A stretch of 64,000 nucleotides of DNA from an uncultured Altererythrobacter sp. (GCA_947492235.1 CANLLZ010000002.1:310001-374000), one strand, 5' to 3'; counted from the first letter of the stretch, positions 25,468-34,759 are shown. Program-made: numbers and translations. Notes: generated by a model not told the origin, from the letters alone.

Positions 25468-25946
25468 GCCGCGCGTCTCTTCTCCCGATCGTCATTGCCG
25501 CCGTTCTGGCGCTCGGCACAGCTGTGGTCGGTGGCACGATCACGGTTCTGGACGATTGGTATTACAGCCTGCAACAGCCCGGCTGGGCACCGCCCGGCTA
25601 TATGTTCGGGGTCATCTGGACCGCCATTTTCGCACTGATCGCGATTGCCGGTGTGCTGGGCTGGGAGAAAGCGCCAACGCGCCGCGACGCCGAAGTTATG
25701 CTCGGCATGTTCGCCTTTAACGGCTTCCTCAATCTGCTGTGGAGCTTCCTGTTCTTCCGCATGCAGCGGCCCGATTGGGCATTTTACGAACTGATCCTGC
25801 TGTGGATTTCCATCGCCGGGCTGATCGTGTTTTGCGGCCGCTTTTCCAAATTGTCGAGCGTGCTGCTGGTGCCGTACCTCGTGTGGGTGACCATCGCCGG
25901 ACTGCTCAATTATCAGGTCATCCAGCTCAACGGTCCCTTCGGATAA
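25464..25946 (+). CDS. tspO: TspO/MBR family tryptophan-rich sensory protein
   Basis: A 160-residue protein with five membrane helices and the family hallmarks WYYSLQQPGWAPPGYMFGVIW, NLLWSFLFF and the C-terminal YLVWVTIAGLLNYQVIQLN. TspO binds and may degrade or export porphyrins, and in Rhodobacter sphaeroides it dampens photosynthesis gene expression in oxygen upstream of AppA/PpsR. Co-translation with bchP (ATGA) supports a link to tetrapyrrole status here. Confidence 0.93.
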   Translation: MSRASLLPIVIAAVLALGTAVVGGTITVLDDWYYSLQQPGWAPPGYMFGVIWTAIFALIAIAGVLGWEKAPTRRDAEVMLGMFAFNGFLNLLWSFLFFRMQRPDWAFYELILLWISIAGLIVFCGRFSKLSSVLLVPYLVWVTIAGLLNYQVIQLNGPFG

Positions 25947-25957
25947 GGCCTGCGCCG

Positions 25958-26215
25958 GTGGAGGCCTTCTTCACCAGCGGACGCGCGGTCGATGTGGTTC
26001 TGGCGGTACTTGTGGCCGAGGCTTTCTGGCTGAAATGGCGCGGGCAAAGCTGGGCCGATATTCTGCCCGCGCTGGTCCCTGCCGTGCTGATGATGGTGGC
26101 CCTGCGCGCCGCGCTCACCGGAATGGCATGGCCCTATATCTCGATACCGTTGGCCGCGGCCTTTCCGGTGCATCTGTATGATCTGCGTCGCCGGGCGATG
26201 CTCGGAAAAAGCTGA
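25958..26215 (+). CDS. Small membrane protein at the end of the bchG operon, unknown function
   Basis: An 85-residue protein with a GTG start 11 bases after the tspO stop (no better start exists after tspO; a GCCGG-type ribosome site is poor). It has two to three hydrophobic stretches (VVLAVLVAEAFW, LVPAVLMMVALRAAL, ISIPLAAAFPVHLY) and a basic C-terminus LRRRAMLGK. I do not recognise a family. Position suggests it is the last gene of bchG-carrier-bchP-tspO. Confidence 0.6.
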   Translation: MEAFFTSGRAVDVVLAVLVAEAFWLKWRGQSWADILPALVPAVLMMVALRAALTGMAWPYISIPLAAAFPVHLYDLRRRAMLGKS

Positions 26216-26238
26216 TCGCCACGGGCTGACCGGCAAAG

Positions 26239-26988
26239 TCAGGATTTCAAAAAACCTCCATCAATCGGGATCTCCGCCCCCGTGACATAGGATGCGCGCG
26301 GGCTGGCGAGAAACGCGGCTACGGCTCCGAATTCGCGCGGCTCTCCGAAACGCCCTGCCGGTATGTTTTCTACCGACTTGGCGGAGATCATCTCTGGCTC
26401 CACCCCGGCCTGCCGCGCGATGTTCTGGTGCAGCGAGCGCAGCCGGTCGGTATCGACCTGCCCCGGCATCAGCATGTTGACCGTCACACCATCGGCAGCG
26501 ACTTCCTTCGCCAGCGTCTTCATCCAGCCATGCAGCGCTGCGCGAATAGTGTTGGATAGCGCCAGACCGGGGATCGGCTCGCGCACACCCGCAGAAGTGA
26601 CGCTCAAGATACGCCCGAAACCGGCACTGCGCATGTCGGGCAAGACCAGACGGGTCAGCTCCGTAATGGTCAGGAGCATGGGCTGGATGGCATCGGTCAG
26701 CTGGGATGTCTCCGTTTTATGCGCTGCCGTGGGAACCGGCCCGCCGCAATTGTTGACCAGAATATCCACCCCGCCCAGCTTGGCCTGTGCGTGATCGGCG
26801 ATGGTCGTGGCCGCATCGGAAGCGGCGAGATCGACGCCCAGCATCGGCCAATCCAGATTATCGGGCGCACTGCGCGACACGCCAAGGACATGCGCGCCTT
26901 CGTCGGCCAGTTCCTGCGCAATCGCCGCGCCAAGGCCTTTGCTCGCGCCCAGAACCACGGCCCGTTTGCCTGCCAGCTGAAGATCCAT
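26239..26988 (-). CDS. Short-chain dehydrogenase/reductase with atypical active site
   Basis: A 249-residue Rossmann-fold SDR. The cofactor motif GASKGLG (residues 14-20) and NNCGG are standard, and the C-terminus SYVTGAEIPIDGGFLKS is typical of FabG-like reductases. The catalytic region reads SVTSAGVREPIPGLALSNTIRA, where the usual YxxxK is replaced by SxxxR; this LSN-type variant occurs in some SDR subfamilies. GGGAG lies 8 bases before the ATG. It is convergent with the bchG operon and separated from pufM by the puf terminator, so it is probably not part of the photosynthesis cluster functionally. Confidence 0.85.
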   Translation of the reverse strand: MDLQLAGKRAVVLGASKGLGAAIAQELADEGAHVLGVSRSAPDNLDWPMLGVDLAASDAATTIADHAQAKLGGVDILVNNCGGPVPTAAHKTETSQLTDAIQPMLLTITELTRLVLPDMRSAGFGRILSVTSAGVREPIPGLALSNTIRAALHGWMKTLAKEVAADGVTVNMLMPGQVDTDRLRSLHQNIARQAGVEPEMISAKSVENIPAGRFGEPREFGAVAAFLASPRASYVTGAEIPIDGGFLKS

Positions 26989-27075
26989 TGACGCACTCCC
27001 GTTCCTGTGTCGCGACCAATATGCCGCTTAAGCAGAGCCGCTGCGACTGTCCGCTTTGGCAGTGGCCCAGAGACG

Positions 27076-27106
27076 AAAAAGCCCGGCCTCTGGGGAAGGC
27101 CGGGCT
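27076..27106 (-). terminator. Rho-independent terminator of the puf operon
   Basis: On the minus strand, a perfect 10-base-pair stem (AGCCCGGCCT / AGGCCGGGCT) with a 7-base loop followed by TTTT, 26 bases after the pufM stop. It marks pufM as the last gene and shows that no pufC or pufX follows. Confidence 0.9.
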
Positions 27107-27131
27107 CTTCGTGCTGAGGCTTGAAACCTGC

Positions 27132-28064
27132 TCAGTAATCGGGCGCGTAATGGTGCTCGATTGCCCACAGGTACCAATTGTCGACCACCGTGCCGGTCAG
27201 CAGAATGCCGATGCCGCCGGTCAGCGTGCAGAGCACTGCAAACCACCAAGCCCAGCGGTGGATCGATTCCATCGTGGCGTTGAAGCCCATGGTCCAGCGC
27301 CAGAACAGACCGGCGCGTTCCGAAGCCGTCCCGCGATCGGTGATCTGCTCCAGTTCCCGTTCACCACCGTATCGGCCCACTGCGAGGATCGTCGCCCCGT
27401 GCATGGCGAACAGCAGGGCCGAGCCATAAAGGAACACAATCGAAAGCGCGTGGAACGGATTGTAGAACAGATTGCCGTACAGCAGCGACAGATTGTTGGT
27501 CCATTCAAGGTGCGAGAAAATCCCGAACGGGACCGCCTCCGACCAGCTGCCCATGAAGAACGGGCGAATGAAGCCCAGCACGAGATACAGCCAGATGGCG
27601 CTCATGAAGGCCCAGGCAACATGCGTTCCCATGCCCAGCGCGCGCGCCCGGCGATAGGTGCGCACCCACCACAGCAGGATCGAGGCTGTCAGGAAGAAAC
27701 CGGCCATGATCCACCAGCCGCCTTCATTGAGCGGGACAAAGGGCGAGAAGCCGTATTCCGGTCCCGGAGGATCGAGCGAGAGCCAGAAGAACTGGCGGAG
27801 GAATTCGGTCGGGCTCCAATTGACGGAGGCAGCCATGTTCAGACCGATGATCTCGATAGCAATGAACCCGCATACCAGCGAGGCGATGCCCAGCCAGCCC
27901 AGATAAATTGGGCCGATCTGTGCCTGGCCGAACTTGCCCATCCAGTAGCTGAAACCGGTGTCCTGCGTGCGCTCGCTGCGCTCCACACCCGACAGGGGAA
28001 TGCCCATCTCCGGCGCGTGCTCCAGCTGAACCTGGGTGAAAATGTTCTGATATCTATTTAGCAT
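27132..28064 (-). CDS. pufM: Photosynthetic reaction centre M subunit
   Basis: A 310-residue five-helix membrane subunit that with PufL binds the special pair, accessory bacteriochlorophylls, bacteriopheophytins, quinones and non-heme iron. Typical stretches are GPIYLGWLG near the N-terminus, [22 protein letters not shown] (helix D region with an iron-ligand His) and [22 protein letters not shown]. It starts 12 bases after the pufL stop and is last in the operon. Confidence 0.97.
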   Translation of the reverse strand: MLNRYQNIFTQVQLEHAPEMGIPLSGVERSERTQDTGFSYWMGKFGQAQIGPIYLGWLGIASLVCGFIAIEIIGLNMAASVNWSPTEFLRQFFWLSLDPPGPEYGFSPFVPLNEGGWWIMAGFFLTASILLWWVRTYRRARALGMGTHVAWAFMSAIWLYLVLGFIRPFFMGSWSEAVPFGIFSHLEWTNNLSLLYGNLFYNPFHALSIVFLYGSALLFAMHGATILAVGRYGGERELEQITDRGTASERAGLFWRWTMGFNATMESIHRWAWWFAVLCTLTGGIGILLTGTVVDNWYLWAIEHHYAPDY

Positions 28065-28076
28065 CGCTCATCCCCC

Positions 28077-28901
28077 TCACGACCAGATCGGCATGTTGCG
28101 CCACCATTCCCACCATTCCGGCCAACCGCCTTCGAACAACGGACCAGCGATGATAATGCACACCGCGCTCCAGAAACCGGCATTCAGCGCCAGAAACAGG
28201 CCCAGCCGGTGGATGCCGATGGTGCCGACCGAGTAGCCGATGAAGTCGCGGAAGAAGGTGTCTTCATATTCCGGCGTCTTCACATTCTCGCCCTTGGCCG
28301 GATTGACCGCCGACAGGATCAGGGCGCCGTGCAGCGCCAGCGCCAGCGTGGTGGTGAAGAAGAACGTCACCGCGATCATATGCGCCGGATTGTAGTGAAA
28401 GTTCACATAGGCGTATCCGACATTGGACACCCAATCGAGGTGGCTGAAAATGCCGTAGGGGAAGCCGTGCCCCCATGCGCCCATCAGGAACGGGCGGAAC
28501 ACCACGAGTGTGACATAGGCGAAAATCGCCACACCAAAGGCAATCGGCACGTGATAGCCCATGCCCAGCTTGCGGCAGATTTCCACTTCGCGCAGCGCCC
28601 ACGAAACGAAGGCGACAATCGCGCAGATGGTGATGACTTGCCAGAAGCCCCCCTCGGCCAATGGCGCAAAGCCGAGGCCATAGGACAGGTCAGGCGGATT
28701 GATTGATATGAGCCACGGGTTCCATGTCGGCCCGAGAGAGGCCGCATAGAAAATCAACGCCGTGCCCAGAATGGCCGCAATCGCGCCGACGACCCCGAAA
28801 AACCCGACGTAAAACGGCCCGATCCAGAAATCGAACAGGTCGCCGCCAATCAGGGTGCCACCCCTGACCCGGTATTTTCTCTCGAAACTCAACAGCGACA
28901 T
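28077..28901 (-). CDS. pufL: Photosynthetic reaction centre L subunit
   Basis: A 274-residue five-helix subunit beginning [20 protein letters not shown], the family signature. The [22 protein letters not shown] segment carries an iron/quinone-site histidine. AGGGGAA lies about 8 bases before the ATG. It is separated from pufA by 177 bases that hold a strong hairpin. Confidence 0.97.
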   Translation of the reverse strand: MSLLSFERKYRVRGGTLIGGDLFDFWIGPFYVGFFGVVGAIAAILGTALIFYAASLGPTWNPWLISINPPDLSYGLGFAPLAEGGFWQVITICAIVAFVSWALREVEICRKLGMGYHVPIAFGVAIFAYVTLVVFRPFLMGAWGHGFPYGIFSHLDWVSNVGYAYVNFHYNPAHMIAVTFFFTTTLALALHGALILSAVNPAKGENVKTPEYEDTFFRDFIGYSVGTIGIHRLGLFLALNAGFWSAVCIIIAGPLFEGGWPEWWEWWRNMPIWS

Positions 28902-29034
28902 GGCATTTCCCCTGCGCGCTCATGCTTGCCGCCCATCGGGCGACGGTTGTCAGATTCAGAGCCGCATCCGGTTTGGGAGCGGTCCCCGGTTTCGGGCCTG
29001 TTTTGCGCCAGACCCGTCGATTGATAACCCAGTG

Positions 29035-29065
29035 GGAGGCACGGCGCTTTCGCGCCGTGACCTCC
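29035..29065 (-). promoter_or_regulatory. Intercistronic RNA hairpin between pufA and pufL
   Basis: On the minus-strand transcript the arms GGAGGUCACGGCGC and GCGCCGUGCCUCC pair over 13 base pairs with one bulged base, closed by a GAAA tetraloop, 14 bases after the pufA stop. In Rhodobacter a hairpin at the same place protects the pufBA segment from 3' decay, giving antenna excess over reaction centre. No U-run follows, so full termination is unlikely. Confidence 0.85.
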
Positions 29066-29078
29066 AATAGGGCCATGA

Positions 29079-29261
29079 TCAGGTGAGTCGTTCCGACTGC
29101 TCGATCATGGCGGTGTCGGTTCCGGCACCCGGTCCTTCGATCCAGTTGAAGCGGTCAGTGCTCAACAGGATGAAGTGGATCAGGAGCGCAAGGACGAACA
29201 GGAAGATCGCCAGTGCGACCAGTGTCCGACGCGGGTCGAAAATTAACCAAAGTCTCCACAT
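29079..29261 (-). CDS. pufA: Light-harvesting 1 alpha polypeptide
   Basis: A 60-residue single-helix protein starting [12 protein letters not shown], with the bacteriochlorophyll-binding His29 in [10 protein letters not shown]. Standard LH1 alpha layout. It lies 10 bases after pufB. Confidence 0.97.
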   Translation of the reverse strand: MWRLWLIFDPRRTLVALAIFLFVLALLIHFILLSTDRFNWIEGPGAGTDTAMIEQSERLT

Positions 29262-29271
29262 AGTCTTTCTC

Positions 29272-29502
29272 CTATCCGAACAGCGGTGCGAGCGTGGCCT
29301 GTGCTACACGGATGCCATCATCCAGTGCCGCATAGCCGTTCACGCCGGGGAACCACGGGCGCCACATCCACACCAGAACGTGTGCGATGATCGCGATGAT
29401 CGTGAAGCCGATGAAGCTTGACACGAAAATCTTGTGGAACTCCTTGGCTTCTTCCGGGGTCAGGTAAGCCCCCGGACCGAAGCGGTCGTTCTCCTCACTC
29501 AT
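29272..29502 (-). CDS. pufB: Light-harvesting 1 beta polypeptide with long C-terminal tail
   Basis: A 76-residue single-helix protein. His41 (IAHVLVWMW) binds bacteriochlorophyll and His23 is the conserved cytoplasmic-side histidine; the helix ends at RPWF (residue 51). About 25 residues follow, whereas many LH1 beta chains end near this point. GGAGATGG lies 7 bases before the ATG. It overlaps the small upstream ORF by 8 bases. No LH2 (puc) genes are in the window. Confidence 0.96.
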   Translation of the reverse strand: MSEENDRFGPGAYLTPEEAKEFHKIFVSSFIGFTIIAIIAHVLVWMWRPWFPGVNGYAALDDGIRVAQATLAPLFG

Positions 29503-29644
29503 ATTCCATCTCCATTATTGGCCCCTGCAAGCCGCCAGAGGCGCCCCCCACGGGTATTTCCCGGCCTGCCAACGTGGCGGTCCAGGTTGCGGATGCCGGG
29601 CACAGGCCCGGCAAATCTGTTGGGGCGAAAGCGCGACGCATCAT
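29495..29644 (-). CDS. 49-codon ORF between bchZ and pufB, unknown
   Basis: The ATG at 29644 overlaps the bchZ stop (ATGA) and has AGGGGAAA six bases upstream; the TGA overlaps the first 8 bases of pufB. The product starts [17 protein letters not shown] and ends PIMEMEYE, with no membrane helix. It occupies the place where pufQ lies in Rhodobacter, but pufQ encodes a one-helix protein and no similarity is convincing. A GCCGGGC-CTGT-GCCCGGC hairpin lies inside it. It may be a leader peptide, a remnant or a chance frame. Confidence 0.4.
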   Translation of the reverse strand: MMRRAFAPTDLPGLCPASATWTATLAGREIPVGGASGGLQGPIMEMEYE

Positions 29645-31098
29645 GCGCTTTCCCCTTTGAGTAAAACTGCCGCCAGCCGGTCGGCAGAAACATGCGTCGC
29701 GCCCGCCAGACGGGCATCCCGTTCGGCTGCGTCGCGCAGGTTCTTGGCGGCGGAAATGCGCACCAGAACCGGCTGCGCTTCGACAATCGCATCGAATTTT
29801 TGCTTGGCGTCCTCGTCCCATTCCAGCGGAATATCGGGCCGCGCACCGGCCTTTGCGGGCGTCGCCTCGCCAGCATCCATCTGGGTGGACAGCGGCAGGA
29901 TGTGGAACAGCGCATCGAACAGCGCATTGCACACTTCCTGCACGAGATATGTCGCACCGGAATACCCCATATAGGGCGTTCCGGTGTGACGGCGGATCGC
30001 GGCCCCGGGGAAGGAAGCGGGAATGAAAATTCCACGCGCGCCAGCCTCCGCCATATACATGCGTTCATTGTAACTGCCGAACACCACCATCGGCGGGTTC
30101 TCGAAAATCGCTGCGCGCACCGCTTCATTGTCGGGCTTCACCCCGGCGGTGCGGCTGAAGGAAAACGAGCAGGGCAGTCCCATATCGTTCTCGAGGAAAT
30201 TGCGGATGCCGCGGGCGTATGTCTCGTTCGCGACGATCCCGAAATTCGCTGTGCCGAAGAAGTCCTGCGTGACCGAGCGCCACAGATCCCACAGCGGCTT
30301 GATCGTGGTGTGCTTCTCGCGGGTAATGAAGGGTTCCGGATCGAGGCCGGCCATCTCGCCCAGCTGGCGAAGGAATTTGGTGGTGGAATCGAGGCCAACG
30401 GGGGCCTGCAGATAGGGCCGCTCCAGCTTCTCGCACAGGTTCCGGCCGAACTCGCGGTACATGCAGATATTGACTGAGGCATCGGCCAGCTTGCGGATAT
30501 CGGCCAGATGGCTGCCCAGTGGGAACACCATGTTCACCTCGGCGCCGATCCCTTCGATAAGGCGGCGGATTTCGGCCACATCGGAGGGCATGTTGAACAT
30601 GCCGTAGGATGGCCCGATGATGTTGACTCTGGGCTTTTCGCCCTCGGCCAGCTTGCGCGGTGCGGGCATTTTCTTTGGGCCAAACTCGGTCCACAACCAC
30701 GTCAGCGCGCGGTCTTCGGATTCCCACTGGTCCTCGTCGATCGTGCGCGGAAGGAAGCGCTTGATATTGGTGCCTTCGGGCGTCACGCCGCCGCCGATCA
30801 TCTCGGCGATGGAGCCGGTCACGACCACAGCGGGCAGATCGGGATCGAGCGATTGCCAGGCCCGGCGCATCGCGCCTTCGGTACCGGTCTTGCCCAGCTC
30901 TTCCTCGCCAAGGCCCGTCACGACAATCGGCAATTCGTGCGGCGGCAGGCCGTCTGTGTAATGCAGGACCGATGTCACAGGCAGGTTCTCGCACCCGACC
31001 GGACCATCAATGATCACTTGTAGACCTTTGATCGCCGTGAAGGCGTAGACGGCACCCCAATAGCCGCCCGCCCGATCATGATCGAGGATGAGGGTCAT
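29641..31098 (-). CDS. bchZ: Chlorophyllide a reductase subunit Z
   Basis: A 485-residue NifK-like subunit of chlorophyllide oxidoreductase, which with BchX and BchY reduces ring B of chlorophyllide. The ATG at 31098 follows GGGAGGG at 8 bases; the open frame upstream of it runs through a palindromic repeat and is not coding. Family stretches: [27 protein letters not shown] and [17 protein letters not shown]. The stop overlaps the small ORF before pufB. Confidence 0.95.
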   Translation of the reverse strand: MTLILDHDRAGGYWGAVYAFTAIKGLQVIIDGPVGCENLPVTSVLHYTDGLPPHELPIVVTGLGEEELGKTGTEGAMRRAWQSLDPDLPAVVVTGSIAEMIGGGVTPEGTNIKRFLPRTIDEDQWESEDRALTWLWTEFGPKKMPAPRKLAEGEKPRVNIIGPSYGMFNMPSDVAEIRRLIEGIGAEVNMVFPLGSHLADIRKLADASVNICMYREFGRNLCEKLERPYLQAPVGLDSTTKFLRQLGEMAGLDPEPFITREKHTTIKPLWDLWRSVTQDFFGTANFGIVANETYARGIRNFLENDMGLPCSFSFSRTAGVKPDNEAVRAAIFENPPMVVFGSYNERMYMAEAGARGIFIPASFPGAAIRRHTGTPYMGYSGATYLVQEVCNALFDALFHILPLSTQMDAGEATPAKAGARPDIPLEWDEDAKQKFDAIVEAQPVLVRISAAKNLRDAAERDARLAGATHVSADRLAAVLLKGESA

Positions 31099-31120
31099 AA
31101 GGTGGACCCTCCCTTGAATT

Positions 31121-31191
31121 CCGTTCGTGCCGAGCTTGTCGAAGCACGCTGGGCTTGGCGCGCGCCCTTCGACAGGCTCAGGGCGAACGTG
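31121..31191. repeat. Sphingomonad-type palindromic repeat between bchY and bchZ
   Basis: Two 28-base arms, CGTTCGTGCCGAGCTTGTCG... at 31122 and its imperfect inverse ...CGACAGGCTCAGGGCGAACG ending 31189, match at about 22 of 28 positions around a short GC-rich centre. The arm core GAGC-TGTCGAAG is the well-known repeat seen many times in sphingomonad genomes. It splits an otherwise tight bchXYZ order, giving a 115-base gap. Confidence 0.85.
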
Positions 31192-31213
31192 GCTGGTGGC
31201 GGGCAAGCTTTTC

Positions 31214-32767
31214 TCATGTGCCCACCGCCTCTGCTGCCTTTGCAGCCATGGCGTTTTGCGCAGCGTATTTCTTTTTGAACTTCGGGCGATCTGTCGGCGT
31301 TTCGGACCAGATGCCGCTGGCATAGCCTTCGCCGACGCCTTCAAAGAATTCGGTCATCCGGGCGAAGCGATCCTTGTTGCCCATTGCGGCATTGATTACC
31401 TGCGCCAGACTGCCTGCTCCGGCCGGACCCATCAGTGGGCGGGCGGAGATGAGATTGGTGAAGTAGAGCGCCGGGATGGCCTTGGCTTTGGCATGTTGCA
31501 CCACCGGCGTGGTGCCGATGGACAGATCCGGGCCGAATTCCTCGACCGCGGCAATGTCTTCTTCCAGACTCGCGCGGTAATTGACGCGCACGCCTTTCGC
31601 CTCCAGCCATTCGCGGTCGGGATCGGACCATTTGGTCCGCGGGCAAGCGGTGCCCACATAAGGCACATCCGCGCCGCTTTCGATCAGCAGGCGCGCGACC
31701 AGCAATTCGGAGCCTTCATAGCCCGAAACGGTGATCCGGCCCTTGATCGGCTTGGCGGCGAGAGCGCCGTCAATCGCGGGGAGCATGGCGTTTTGCGCGT
31801 CGGCAATCTGGTCTGCGGAGGCTCCGGTGGCCTCGCCGATGGCTTTCAGCCAGGCGGCTGTCCCATCGCGGCCCACGGGTGCAGAGCCGACGACTTTGCG
31901 GCCCGCCGCTTCAAACTCGCGCACGCTGGCGGTGTAAAACGGGTGGATCGCGGCGATCACGGCACCGTCGAGCGCGGTGTAGAGCTCGCGCCATTCACGG
32001 GTGGGTACGACCGGGCCAGCAGCCAGACCGAGGGGGGCAAGCATATGCCCGATACCCACAGGGTCCGCCGGGAACATCTCGCCCAGCAGTGTAACAGATG
32101 GCTTGTCCGCACGTTCTTTCGGCGCGGCCACAGGACCCTGCTCGGCTTCCTCGCGGGCATATTTCAACATGGCACCGGCAAGAACGTCCTTCGCCTCTGC
32201 ATGGGTTGGCACGCCGAAACCCGGCACGTCGATGCCGACCACACGCACGCCGTTAATCGCGTCGGGAAGCAAGCGCAGCGGCACGCCGCTGGCCGTTGGC
32301 ACGCACAGATTGGTGACAACGATTGTGTCGTATTTCTCAGGATCGGCCATCTGCTCGACGGCTTCCTTGATGTCTTCGAACAGCTTGCCGGTCACCAGCG
32401 TCTCGCTGCTGAAAGGCACGTAGCCGACGCTGCGCCGCGCACCGTAGAAATGCGAGGTGAAGGTCAGTCCGTAAACGCAGCAGGCCGAGCCCGACAGGAT
32501 CGTGGCTGTGCGCCGCATCCGCAGGCCGACGCGCAGGCTTCCGAACGCCGGGCACATGCTCTGCGGCTGATCGTGCGGGCCGAGGGGGTAGTCTTTCTCG
32601 TACTGGTCGAGAATTTCGGATTGGCCTGCCTTCTTCGCTGCCTCGCGCATGGTATCCGCGCCGCCATGGCAGCCGCTGCCCTCGGCGGGAGCAGCAGAAG
32701 CGAGATCGATCCGGTCCGGGGATCGGTTCGATTGGCGCGAGGCAGGAGGGGCAAAGGCGTCAGTCAC
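31214..32767 (-). CDS. bchY: Chlorophyllide a reductase subunit Y
   Basis: A 517-residue NifD-like subunit of chlorophyllide oxidoreductase. Cysteines in [18 protein letters not shown] and [11 protein letters not shown] fit the family. The start is a GTG at 32767, 3 bases after the bchX stop, with GAGGT nearby. The first 45 residues are low-complexity and variable. Confidence 0.95.
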   Translation of the reverse strand: MTDAFAPPASRQSNRSPDRIDLASAAPAEGSGCHGGADTMREAAKKAGQSEILDQYEKDYPLGPHDQPQSMCPAFGSLRVGLRMRRTATILSGSACCVYGLTFTSHFYGARRSVGYVPFSSETLVTGKLFEDIKEAVEQMADPEKYDTIVVTNLCVPTASGVPLRLLPDAINGVRVVGIDVPGFGVPTHAEAKDVLAGAMLKYAREEAEQGPVAAPKERADKPSVTLLGEMFPADPVGIGHMLAPLGLAAGPVVPTREWRELYTALDGAVIAAIHPFYTASVREFEAAGRKVVGSAPVGRDGTAAWLKAIGEATGASADQIADAQNAMLPAIDGALAAKPIKGRITVSGYEGSELLVARLLIESGADVPYVGTACPRTKWSDPDREWLEAKGVRVNYRASLEEDIAAVEEFGPDLSIGTTPVVQHAKAKAIPALYFTNLISARPLMGPAGAGSLAQVINAAMGNKDRFARMTEFFEGVGEGYASGIWSETPTDRPKFKKKYAAQNAMAAKAAEAVGT

Positions 32768-32770
32768 GCA

Positions 32771-33754
32771 TCAGACCTCGTCGTAAATCACTTCGAGGGA
32801 TGGCTTCTCTTCATAAGTGCCGCCGCGCATATCGGCCTGGGTGGCCGGGATCAGCTCGACATTTCCACCCGTATCTTCGGGCGAGAACAGGTCGAGAAGG
32901 CCATCCTGGTCGAGGGGAGAGGGTTGGCGCGGCGGTGCCTCGGCGACGTTCTTCGCAAGCTCTTCGAAAAGCCCGCTCCATTCGCCGCCAGGCTTTCCGA
33001 TAATCTGGTAATTGGCGCTCTTGCGGCGGATATCTTCATCCGCAGGGATCGCGGTGAGCACGGGGATGTCGACCGCCTCGGCAAAAGCCTGCGCCTCGCC
33101 CGTCCCGTCATCCTTGTTCACGATCATGCCGGCCACGCCGACATTGCCACCCATCTTGCGGAAATATTCAACCGCGTGGCAGACATTGTTGGCGACATAG
33201 AGCGATTGCAGATCGTTCGATCCGACAACGATGACTTTCTGGCACATGTCGCGCGCAATCGGCAGGCCGAAGCCGCCGCACACCACATCGCCGAGAAAAT
33301 CGAGCAGGACATAGTCGAAGCCCCATTCGTGGAAGCCCAGCTTCTCCAGCAATTCGAACCCGTGAATGATGCCGCGCCCGCCGCAGCCGCGCCCGACTTC
33401 GGGGCCGCCCAGCTCCATCGCGAAGACACCGTCGCGCTGGAAGCAGACGTCTTCTATGGTGACTTCCTCACCGGCCAGCTTCTTCTTCGATGAGGTCTCG
33501 ATGATGGTCGGGCAGCTCTTGCCACCGAACAGCAGGCTGGTCGTGTCGCTCTTCGGATCGCAACCGATCAGCAGAACCCGCTTGCCCTGCTGAGCCATCA
33601 TGTAGCTGAGATTCGAGAGCGCAAAGCTCTTGCCGCTCCCGCCTTTCCCGTAAATCGCGATCACCTGCGTTTCGGATTTCACCTCGCCGGTGTGGACCGG
33701 ATCAGGCTCCTGCGCGGCTTCGGCTCGCAATGTGTCGATATCAAGCACGCTCAT
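32771..33754 (-). CDS. bchX: Chlorophyllide a reductase iron protein
   Basis: A 327-residue NifH-like ATPase that feeds electrons to BchYZ. P-loop GKGGSGKS at residues 36-43; 4Fe-4S ligands Cys124 (GRGCGG) and Cys159 (DVVCGG). The ATG at 33754 overlaps the bchC stop (ATGA) and has GGAGAG 8 bases upstream. The first 30 residues are an acidic extension typical of BchX compared with BchL. Confidence 0.97.
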   Translation of the reverse strand: MSVLDIDTLRAEAAQEPDPVHTGEVKSETQVIAIYGKGGSGKSFALSNLSYMMAQQGKRVLLIGCDPKSDTTSLLFGGKSCPTIIETSSKKKLAGEEVTIEDVCFQRDGVFAMELGGPEVGRGCGGRGIIHGFELLEKLGFHEWGFDYVLLDFLGDVVCGGFGLPIARDMCQKVIVVGSNDLQSLYVANNVCHAVEYFRKMGGNVGVAGMIVNKDDGTGEAQAFAEAVDIPVLTAIPADEDIRRKSANYQIIGKPGGEWSGLFEELAKNVAEAPPRQPSPLDQDGLLDLFSPEDTGGNVELIPATQADMRGGTYEEKPSLEVIYDEV

Positions 33755-34689
33755 GCAGTTTCTCTCCAGTCGAGCACCATTTTCAGGCAATCGGTGTCTT
33801 CAAAGGCGGCGGGGTAAGCCGTTGCGGCATTCGCAGCCGGCTCGACATTCGTGATCAGGCCCGACAGATCGAGCGCGCCGGTGGCGATCAGGGCATCGGT
33901 CGAGGCGATATCTTCCGGCTGCCATTCCGCAGCGACGCGCAGGCGCGCCTCGCGCTGGAAGGCGGGCGGGAAGGCAAAGCTGATCGGCTGGTTGTAGAAT
34001 CCGGCGAGAACGAGCTCCCCGCCTTTGGCGAGCCGGGCGATAAAATCACCGATGGAGGACGCATCGCCGCTGACGTCATAGACAGTGGCGTAGTCGTGCC
34101 GGTCATCATCATCCGGGTGGATGACGCTGTAACCCTGAGCACCCTCTTGGCGACAGGTGTTGGTGTCCCACACCACAGGCGGTTTTGCGCCCGCAGCCAT
34201 GGTCAGGCGGGCGAGCAATCGGCCCAGCACCCCGTGACCGATGATCAGTTCGGGCGGCTCACCATGGGCAACGGCGTGCAATGCCGTGGCGGCGAGCGCA
34301 TAGAGGATGCCGTCTTTGCCCAGCGTTTCTGAAATCGGCAGCGCCCGCGCCGAGGGGATGATGACCGTGCTGGCCGATCCGCCGAACAATCCGCGTGCGT
34401 CGCGGTAGCAATTGGCACCGGGGACAAAGACCCACTCACCGATCCGGTCGCCGACTTCCGCCCCGGCCTCCACGACTCGGCCGACCGACTCGTATCCGGG
34501 GACCAGCGGATATCCCATTCCGGGGAAGCTTGGCATTTGCCCTGTCCAGAGGAGTTTCTCCGTGCCCGTACTGATGCCGCTCCATTGGATATCCACGCGA
34601 AGATCGCCGGATTCCATGGGTTTGAGCGCGGTTTCCCGCATCGCCAAACGTCCCGGTGCGTCAAGTATGATGGCAGAAGTTTGCAGCAT
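33751..34689 (-). CDS. bchC: Bacteriochlorophyllide a dehydrogenase (2-desacetyl-2-hydroxyethyl bacteriochlorophyllide)
   Basis: A 312-residue medium-chain dehydrogenase/reductase that oxidises the C3 hydroxyethyl group to acetyl. GroES-like N-terminal half with GISTGTEKLLWTGQMP and YPLVPGYESVG; Rossmann half with IIGHGVLGRLLARL. The ATG at 34689 follows GGAGGGGA closely. First gene of bchCXYZ-pufBALM, below a PpsR operator. Confidence 0.95.
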   Translation of the reverse strand: MLQTSAIILDAPGRLAMRETALKPMESGDLRVDIQWSGISTGTEKLLWTGQMPSFPGMGYPLVPGYESVGRVVEAGAEVGDRIGEWVFVPGANCYRDARGLFGGSASTVIIPSARALPISETLGKDGILYALAATALHAVAHGEPPELIIGHGVLGRLLARLTMAAGAKPPVVWDTNTCRQEGAQGYSVIHPDDDDRHDYATVYDVSGDASSIGDFIARLAKGGELVLAGFYNQPISFAFPPAFQREARLRVAAEWQPEDIASTDALIATGALDLSGLITNVEPAANAATAYPAAFEDTDCLKMVLDWRETA

Positions 34690-34759
34690 TCCCCTCCGGC
34701 GATTCCGCTACTGATGGCAGGGAATCCGACAGGAGGTAAACTACCTTAACAATACGAAT

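Noticed and set aside
29495-29644. Calling the small ORF before pufB a true pufQ
   Set aside because: No membrane helix and no convincing similarity to PufQ; listed as unknown.
31127-33493. A 788-codon open frame on the plus strand opposite bchY and bchX
   Set aside because: It is the antisense shadow of two clear genes in GC-rich DNA and shows no domain.
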